A stretch of 10,083 bases of DNA, taken from contig CAYPTI010000067.1 in NCBI GenBank assembly GCA_964413525.1, forward strand, positions 1-10,083, given 5' to 3'. Positions 6,461 through 10,083 of the stretch are shown here, piece after piece. Under the pieces are notes generated by a model, which had not been told where the DNA came from, ran no database searches, and worked only from the letters and a program-made list of their open reading frames with translations. Both the position numbers and the translations under genes were made by a program. The number at the start of each line of letters is the position of its first letter. Position 1 is the first letter of the stretch. Origin of the DNA: CAYPTI01 sp964413525 [NCBI: uncultured bacterium]. Its GTDB lineage: Bacteria > T1Sed10-126.

Positions 6461-6722
6461 CATCGACTCGATGAATAAGGTAGGAATATTTGTTTGAAAC
6501 CGTTCTACCAAAAAGGTTCCCGGTGGGAGGTGATCGTTAACCGCCCGCACGATTATTTGTCGTTCAGCCGGACGAACCAACCTCGATTTATCGCGTGAAC
6601 ACGGACATTCCGTTACGATGTAATGGGACTGTTGGTACTGTAGAAAGTTTCTTGGCTTTGTCCGGTGAGAACTCCGAACATTCGGTTGAAAGTACATTCA
6701 CTGAATGTAAATCTCATTTTTT
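6461..6722 (+). ncRNA. Hypothetical small RNA (speculative)
   Basis: If the promoter-like pair at 6426-6454 is active, a transcript would start near 6461. The first structures in it would be GGTAG-G-AA (6479-6486) pairing with TTCTACC (6503-6509). About 260 bases later the perfect dyad at 6693-6709 is followed, seven bases on, by six T residues (6717-6722), which could end it. Placement next to an iron uptake operon invites comparison with iron-responsive small RNAs, but no family was recognised and the ends are inferred only. Confidence 0.15.
6693..6709. promoter_or_regulatory. 17-bp perfect palindrome, operator-like
   Basis: TACATTCACTGAATGTA is a perfect 7-3-7 inverted repeat. The ACATTC half-site also occurs at 6678-6683 (16 bases upstream) and 6605-6610. 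A 7-3-7 dyad with extra half-sites suits a dimeric DNA-binding protein. The T run at 6717-6722 makes a weak terminator the alternative, although the seven-base gap argues against it. It does not match the Fur consensus. Confidence 0.4.
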
Positions 6723-6793
6723 GGTCTATTGTTGGGCCAATGGGTACCCGCATGACCGGAAACAGAGATCTCGTTCCTGAACATACGAATCGA

Positions 6794-6806
6794 ACGGACG
6801 GTCCGT
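6794..6806. promoter_or_regulatory. 13-bp perfect palindrome
   Basis: ACGGAC-G-GTCCGT is a perfect 6-1-6 inverted repeat. The single central base makes an RNA hairpin of full length impossible, so if functional it is more likely a DNA site. One such match is about what chance would give in a region this size, so confidence is low. Confidence 0.2.
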
Positions 6807-6831
6807 AATGACCGGGTGGGATGCCAAACCG

Positions 6832-6853
6832 AGGGAACGTCCCTGTAGGGGAC
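6832..6853 (+). promoter_or_regulatory. Two mutually exclusive small hairpins
   Basis: AGGGA (6832-6836) pairs with TCCCT (6840-6844), while GTCCC (6839-6843) can instead pair with GGGAC (6849-6853). The two share the same central bases, as in a switching RNA, but each is only five pairs and may be coincidental. Confidence 0.2.
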
Positions 6854-6992
6854 CGATTTGAGTCCAGTTTTGGGGGTTCCTTGTTCTCCGCAGGTATCCG
6901 AATCAGCCGATTCCAGATGGCTCCTTTCCGTAACCGTGGTCGGAAGAACCATGTTCCGGGCAAGTCTTCGGGTGAGATGAATTGTTCAATGG

Positions 6993-7033
6993 CGGTCATC
7001 GGTTGACCGGACGGTTCCGACTGACCGTAAACT
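6993..7033 (+). promoter_or_regulatory. Hairpin pair and weak promoter-like motif upstream of the exported protein
   Basis: CGGTCA (6993-6998) and TGACCG (7004-7009) form a perfect dyad with a 5-base loop. ACGGT (7011-7015) and ACCGT (7024-7028) form a second. TTGACC at 7003-7008 overlaps the first and could be a -35 element with TAAACT (7028-7033) as -10, but the 19-base spacer is long. Either a regulated promoter for the gene at 7158 or coincidental structure. Confidence 0.25.
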
Positions 7034-7157
7034 GACTTTGATGGGCGGCAGGAGAACCCTTCAATAAGGAATGGGTCCGGACTCGCGAAATTCAACCCGT
7101 TTGAGGCTGTGTTGCCATACAGGCATGGACGTGATCGTATCCTTTTCCGAGGAGTGA

Positions 7158-7802
7158 ATGAAAATGAACAAACCGTACTGGTTCGTATTCTGGTCCTTGG
7201 TACTCGCCGCGGGATTGGTTGCCTGGTCGCCCGGTGCCTGGGGGCAGGAAACCGGGGAACCCGTGTTTCGGTCCCTGCGGTTTGGGGACAGCCAGACGGA
7301 GGTTCGGATGAAAATCCTGGAGGACGAGGTATTTTCCGTTCCCATGGTGAACCGGGGGGAGGCAGCGCTCAGCCCGAAGGGAGAATTCGATCTGGAAATT
7401 GAATCCGTGCAGCTCGACCTGGTCTTTTTCTTCAACCAGGCCGGTCTGCACCGGATGGATGCGACAGGAGAACAGGTGTCGGAAGACGAGTACGGTTCCC
7501 GTTTGAACGAACAGGGGGACGTCCTGAAAGAGGTGCTTGAAACGTCGTTCGGGGATCCCACCTCAACTCAGCGTCACGAGGCATCGACGTTTGACGACGG
7601 GGAGTTCAAACCGATCGCCTACTGGTCACCCGATCACCTGGAGGCTCAAAAAGAGATCTGGCTGGGGTACAATCGCCTGGATGATGGGTTTCAACTGTAC
7701 CTGATTGTTCAGGATCCCGAACGCTCCGACCAGCCGGAGTACGAACCCCCGGAAACCTCCCCACCGACCTTCGACCGGGACGAAGCCGCCGAGCTTTTCT
7801 GA
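7158..7802 (+). CDS. Exported protein of unknown function
   Basis: The 214 residues begin with a clear Sec signal peptide: MKMNKPYW, a hydrophobic core at about 8-23, and a probable cleavage after AWG (residue 29) before QETGEP. There is no lipobox cysteine, so the mature protein is probably soluble in the periplasm. The mature chain is acidic and opens with FRSLRFGDSQTEVRMKIL, which resembles the short opening motif of small periplasmic proteins with an alpha-beta fold; this is a resemblance only. An aromatic strand (LDLVFFFNQAG) and a Pro/Glu-rich C-terminus follow. I do not recognise the family. GAGGAG (7149-7154) is three bases from the ATG at 7158 and nine from the in-frame ATG at 7164, so the true start may be the latter. 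It stands alone between two long gaps, on the same strand as the receptor operon. Confidence 0.78.
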   Translation: MKMNKPYWFVFWSLVLAAGLVAWSPGAWGQETGEPVFRSLRFGDSQTEVRMKILEDEVFSVPMVNRGEAALSPKGEFDLEIESVQLDLVFFFNQAGLHRMDATGEQVSEDEYGSRLNEQGDVLKEVLETSFGDPTSTQRHEASTFDDGEFKPIAYWSPDHLEAQKEIWLGYNRLDDGFQLYLIVQDPERSDQPEYEPPETSPPTFDRDEAAELF

Positions 7803-7826
7803 ACCCAACTCGAGCGAGGATCCAGG

Positions 7827-7885
7827 CCGGGTACGCCTAATCAAGAACTCGGAAACCGAATTCTCTAACCCTGTAACGTACCCGG
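7827..7885 (+). terminator. Long inverted repeat after the exported-protein gene
   Basis: CCGGGTACG (7827-7835) and CGTACCCGG (7877-7885) are perfect 9-bp arms around a 41-base loop. The loop contains a small hairpin, TCGG (7849-7852) with CCGA (7856-7859). It begins 25 bases after the stop codon and has no T tract. A perfect 9-bp arm at this distance is not expected often by chance. It is best read as a 3'-end structure or factor-dependent terminator; a protein binding site is the alternative. Confidence 0.4.
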
Positions 7886-8025
7886 GGTCGCCGCCGCGTT
7901 CCTCACGAGGAGGAAACAGCCGACCGTCGACTGAGTGATCGGTGTGATCCCCGTGGGCGAATCGCCGGGTGCTCGCCGTTTTCTCCACGTTGGTGTTCTC
8001 GGTCGTGAACCTTGTCGTTTCCGCC

Positions 8026-8090
8026 CCGAGGTGTACTCATAACTTTCATTTAACATTATAAAACAAATCTAACCGGTAGAGTTCCCTCCG
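8026..8090 (+). promoter_or_regulatory. Promoter-like region with blocks shared with the receptor upstream region
   Basis: CCGAGG (8026-8031), ATAACT (8039-8044) and GGTAGAGT plus CCCTCC (8075-8089) occur here in the same order as at 2741-2746, 2760-2765 and 2796-2808. The ATAACT to GGTAGAGT distance is 36 bases in both. A TATAAA at 8057-8062 or the TAGAGT at 8077-8082 could be the -10 element, but I see no good -35 for either. If real, it drives the methyltransferase gene with a leader of more than 200 bases. Confidence 0.35.
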
Positions 8091-8223
8091 TACCCCGGAC
8101 TACGGGATCGATGGTTTATCAGGGTTTGAACAGGAAACATGTATGAAATAATTTGTTCTGAAAGAACGTTAGTTATCAATGGAGTTCCCACCTGAAACAA
8201 GCAACTTCAAGAATCGTAACCAT

Positions 8224-8243
8224 CCAATCGGTCGAGCGATTGG
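8224..8243 (+). promoter_or_regulatory. Perfect 7-bp hairpin in the methyltransferase leader
   Basis: CCAATCG (8224-8230) and CGATTGG (8237-8243) flank a GTCGAG loop. The left arm and loop include the 12-base word CAATCGGTCGAG, which also occurs at 2940-2951 in the receptor leader, where the right arm is absent. It may be an operator or an RNA structure. Confidence 0.4.
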
Positions 8244-8304
8244 CTTCCGGTGGGGAAATTTTTTTAGTGCTTCATCGATCCGATCTTCGTTGGGGTGATG
8301 AGCT

Positions 8305-9063
8305 GTGACCCAGGTAGCGGTGGAGGAGCTTCCCGAGGAACTGGACCAGTCGCTGGAGGACGTGGAGGTACCCCGGTCGGCGGCGCCCTACATTCTGTTG
8401 CAGCGGGTTCGCCTGCAGAAGTGGAACGAATTCATCAATTCCATAACCGGGGGGCGGAAATTCTACAACAACTTTTTCTACAAAATTGAGGGGATGGTGC
8501 GGGCCCCCTCGATCAACGAGGAATACGCCGGCCGGATGGCCGAGGTGTTCAAGAACCTGCGTCCTCATCTTCCCGAGGACGTCGATTCGATCGTCGACGT
8601 TGGATGCGGTGTCGCCGGGCTGGACGTCTACCTCTGGCACCACTACGCCGAGCGGGACCCGGGGATTGTCCTGTTTGACAAGACGCAGGTGAGCGACTCG
8701 GTGTACTACCAGTTTTATCCCGACGCGGCCTACTACAATTCCCTGGAGGTTGCCGAACAGACCCTGACCCTTAACGATGTGCCGGAGGACTCGGTCCGAG
8801 CGGTGGAAGCCAGCCAGGAGAACCTGCTCGACCTGGGCTCGACCGACCTGGTGATTTCCCTTTATTCGTGGGGATTCCACTACCCGCTGGACACCTACAT
8901 GGAGGAAGTGAAGGAGATCCTCTCCCCGGACGGGCGGGTCATCATCGACCTTCGTCGGGGAACCGACGGGGTCGAGACCTGTGAGGAGCATTTCCGGTCG
9001 GTTGAGCGGCTGGAGGACGAACCCAAGTACATCCGAGTACGGTTAGGCGATCCGGTGACCTGA
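8305..9063 (+). CDS. Class I SAM-dependent methyltransferase, substrate unknown
   Basis: The 252-residue cytoplasmic protein transfers a methyl group from S-adenosylmethionine to an unknown acceptor. Residues about 96-107 (IVDVGCGVAGLD) are the SAM-binding motif I, preceded by a helical, acidic N-terminal domain (1-90) that probably shapes the acceptor site. D125 in IVLFDKT is the likely acidic residue of motif II. TDLVISLYSWGFHYP (180-194) corresponds to motif IV and is followed by LSPDGRVIIDLRRG, the usual post-motif strand. The region YYQFYPDAAYYN is unusually rich in Tyr. The GTG at 8305 is chosen because GGTGA (8294-8298) lies six bases before it and the ATG at 8298 is in another frame. 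It stands alone; its upstream region resembles that of the receptor operon, which hints at shared control. A sugar or small-molecule O-methyltransferase is possible, but nothing in the sequence decides it. Confidence 0.82.
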   Translation: MTQVAVEELPEELDQSLEDVEVPRSAAPYILLQRVRLQKWNEFINSITGGRKFYNNFFYKIEGMVRAPSINEEYAGRMAEVFKNLRPHLPEDVDSIVDVGCGVAGLDVYLWHHYAERDPGIVLFDKTQVSDSVYYQFYPDAAYYNSLEVAEQTLTLNDVPEDSVRAVEASQENLLDLGSTDLVISLYSWGFHYPLDTYMEEVKEILSPDGRVIIDLRRGTDGVETCEEHFRSVERLEDEPKYIRVRLGDPVT

Positions 9064-9075
9064 TCGCGGTCGAAT

Positions 9076-9125
9076 CGGGGAAACCGGAAGTCTCGTCCAA
9101 CCATGGTGGACCGATGGTTTCCCCG
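9076..9125. terminator. 10-bp perfect inverted repeat after the methyltransferase gene
   Basis: CGGGGAAACC (9076-9085) and GGTTTCCCCG (9116-9125) are perfect arms around a 30-base loop. In the loop GTCCA (9095-9099) pairs with TGGAC (9107-9111). The structure starts 12 bases after the stop codon and has no T run, so it fits a factor-dependent terminator or a 3' stabilising structure. It is the strongest inverted repeat in the window. Confidence 0.5.
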
Positions 9126-9213
9126 TATCATTCTCATCCAGCTGCCGGTAGAAGTCCGAAGCGTTCGGGTCGAAACGGTTCTCAAACCATCATCCGAACA
9201 GCAACGGACCGTG

Positions 9214-9223
9214 GAAAGGAGGT
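9214..9223 (+). promoter_or_regulatory. Strong Shine-Dalgarno-like string without a clear gene
   Basis: GAAAGGAGGT (9214-9223) matches the bacterial anti-Shine-Dalgarno sequence over ten bases, better than any called gene here. The only suitably placed start is TTG at 9229 (or 9232), opening a frame of only 12 codons (TTG TTG TTG TTT GAA ... TGA). It may be a remnant of a lost gene, a tiny peptide or chance. Confidence 0.25.
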
Positions 9224-9548
9224 CACGTTTGTTGTTGTTTGAAAATTCAGTCTTCAGACGGGTTTGATGTCGCCGTGTCGGAACCAACGACGGATCACCA
9301 ATCGTCAGGAACGGCCTGAGTAGCCGCAGGGTCATTCACCGGATCCGGGAGGCGGGAGTTCCCCTCGGGGACGTACATCGTGCCGTTGGCACCGGTCAGA
9401 CCCCGCTGACCGAGAAGGATGTGGGAAGACCGGGTTTTCACACGATTCGGGACACAATCGGAACGTAAGCTCCGAGGAGTTATTCTTTCGGTAGGCGCAA
9501 TTTGTCCAGCTACGAGGCGACGTATCGCCAACTCACAGCTCGACGCGG

Positions 9549-10052
9549 TTAGTCGTGGTCCCCCGAATCCCGCTCGCTCAGTTCGTCGTCCAGGTAGAGC
9601 AACCCCGTCGGATCGCCGTCGATCCGGCGCACCTTGTCGAGCAGATCCCCCATCAGGTTTTCTTCTTCGATCTGTTCGTCCACAAACCACTGCAGCAGGG
9701 AAAGGGCCTCCGGGTCGTCGTTTTCCCGGGCCAGCTCCAGGAGACGGTGGATCCGTCCGGTGATGTGCTGTTCCTGCTTCAGGGCGGTTTCGAACACCTC
9801 GACGATGGAATCGTATTCAATCTCCGGTTCCTCCAGTCCGGGGATCACCGCCTGGACGTCCACCCGGTTGAGGAAGTCGTAGAACTTCATCGCGTGTTCG
9901 ACCTCCTCCTCGGACTGCACCTTCATGAAGTGGGCGAAGCCGTCCCAGGTCTCGTGTTCGAACCAGGACGCCATGCCCAGGTAGTAGGAGGCCGACTGAA
10001 ACTCCTCCTGGATCTGACGGTTCAATTCCTCGGCGAGTTCCTTGCTGATCAT
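9549..10052 (-). CDS. ftnA: Bacterial non-heme ferritin
   Basis: The protein forms a 24-subunit cytoplasmic shell that oxidises Fe(II) and stores it as a ferric mineral, detoxifying and buffering the iron brought in by the neighbouring uptake genes. The 167 residues form the ferritin four-helix bundle plus a short fifth helix; E. coli FtnA has 165. Ferroxidase residues are present at the same numbers as in E. coli: E17, E50, H53, E94, Q127 and E130, with Y24 also kept. No methionine heme-ligand pattern of bacterioferritin stands out, which favours FtnA. The start ATG (10052) has GGGAGG (complement of 10061-10066) eight bases upstream. The promoter lies mostly outside the window. It converges on the methyltransferase gene. 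The tail (ELSERDSGDHD) is acidic, as are other proteins here. Confidence 0.93.
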   Translation of the reverse strand: MISKELAEELNRQIQEEFQSASYYLGMASWFEHETWDGFAHFMKVQSEEEVEHAMKFYDFLNRVDVQAVIPGLEEPEIEYDSIVEVFETALKQEQHITGRIHRLLELARENDDPEALSLLQWFVDEQIEEENLMGDLLDKVRRIDGDPTGLLYLDDELSERDSGDHD

Positions 10053-10083
10053 GATTTCTGCCTCCCGATTATGGTTTGTTGCC

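Larger units (their letters stand above)
6423..7157. other. 735-base geneless region
   Basis: No convincing gene on either strand. The longest open frame here, about 160 codons on the minus strand (6613-7095), has no recognisable domain, no membrane or signal segment and an odd composition, so it is not called. The region contains a promoter-like pair at its left end, a 17-bp and a 13-bp perfect palindrome, two overlapping hairpins and a pair of GC-rich hairpins before the next gene. Parts (6590-6730) are clearly more AT-rich than the coding regions. Confidence 0.6.
7803..8304. other. 502-base geneless region upstream of the methyltransferase
   Basis: No convincing gene on either strand. The left half carries a long inverted repeat after the exported protein. 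The right half is AT-rich (8040-8220) and holds blocks shared with the region upstream of the TonB-dependent receptor, a small dyad GTTCT-GAA-AGAAC (8155-8167), a stronger hairpin at 8224-8243 and a run of seven or more T residues near 8260-8266. Confidence 0.6.
9064..9548. other. 485-base geneless gap between convergent genes
   Basis: No convincing gene on either strand, although convergent genes are usually separated by much less. Contents seen: the long inverted repeat at 9076-9125, a strong ribosome-binding-site-like string at 9214-9223, the palindrome CCGGATCCGG (9339-9348), a 6-pair hairpin GTTCCC-CTC-GGGGAC (9358-9372), and GGCGA-CGTA-TCGCC (9516-9529). The last lies 20 bases beyond the ferritin stop and could mark its 3' end. 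Confidence 0.6.

Noticed and set aside
6613-7095. 160-codon open frame on the minus strand
   Set aside because: No recognisable motif, no hydrophobic pattern, composition unlike the real genes, and it spans several palindromes; most likely chance.
8272-8991. 239-codon open frame antisense to the methyltransferase
   Set aside because: It mirrors the codon pattern of the acidic GC-rich gene on the other strand, where a complete SAM-binding motif is visible.
9295-9690. 131-codon minus-strand frame overlapping the ferritin 3' end
   Set aside because: It overlaps the well-supported ferritin gene in another frame and has an Arg-rich artefact-like composition.

Overview
The window comes from a Gram-negative (diderm) bacterium. 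It carries an ExbB-ExbD-TonB energy-transducing complex, a TonB-dependent outer-membrane receptor with a signal peptide and a C-terminal aromatic residue, and a bacterial non-heme ferritin. The genes are GC-rich and many of the proteins are clearly acidic (TonB linker, methyltransferase, ferritin, the exported protein of unknown function), as is common in salt-adapted bacteria. I cannot assign a phylum from the sequence. There is no sign of phage, insertion sequence, CRISPR array, rRNA or tRNA.

Layout: 1-119 is the 3' end of an unidentified acidic protein. 320-2459 is a tight exbB-exbD-tonB operon in which both junctions are ATGA overlaps. After a 706-base geneless stretch come a TonB-dependent siderophore-type receptor (3166-5259) and, 59 bases later, a four-helix PepSY-type membrane protein (5319-6422). 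A 735-base geneless stretch then leads to an exported protein of unknown function (7158-7802). A 502-base stretch leads to a class I SAM-dependent methyltransferase of unknown substrate (8305-9063). A 485-base convergent gap separates this from a ferritin gene on the minus strand (9549-10052).

How they fit together: TonB-ExbB-ExbD uses the proton motive force to open the receptor. The receptor brings a ferric chelate into the periplasm. The PepSY protein is a good candidate for the inner-membrane reductase that releases or reduces the iron. Ferritin stores it as a mineral in the cytoplasm. The window therefore reads as an iron acquisition and storage locus with two unidentified companions. 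No ABC transporter, siderophore biosynthesis gene or Fur gene lies within it, and I saw no convincing Fur box.

The least expected material is between the genes. About a quarter of the window (roughly 2.7 kb) has no convincing gene. These stretches contain promoter-like hexamers, perfect palindromes, and long inverted repeats with a nested small hairpin after several stop codons. The regions upstream of the receptor and of the methyltransferase also share a series of short sequence blocks in the same order. The best candidates for something undescribed are this shared upstream arrangement (possible co-regulation of the methyltransferase with iron uptake), the long structured leader of the receptor, and a possible small RNA directly behind the PepSY gene.
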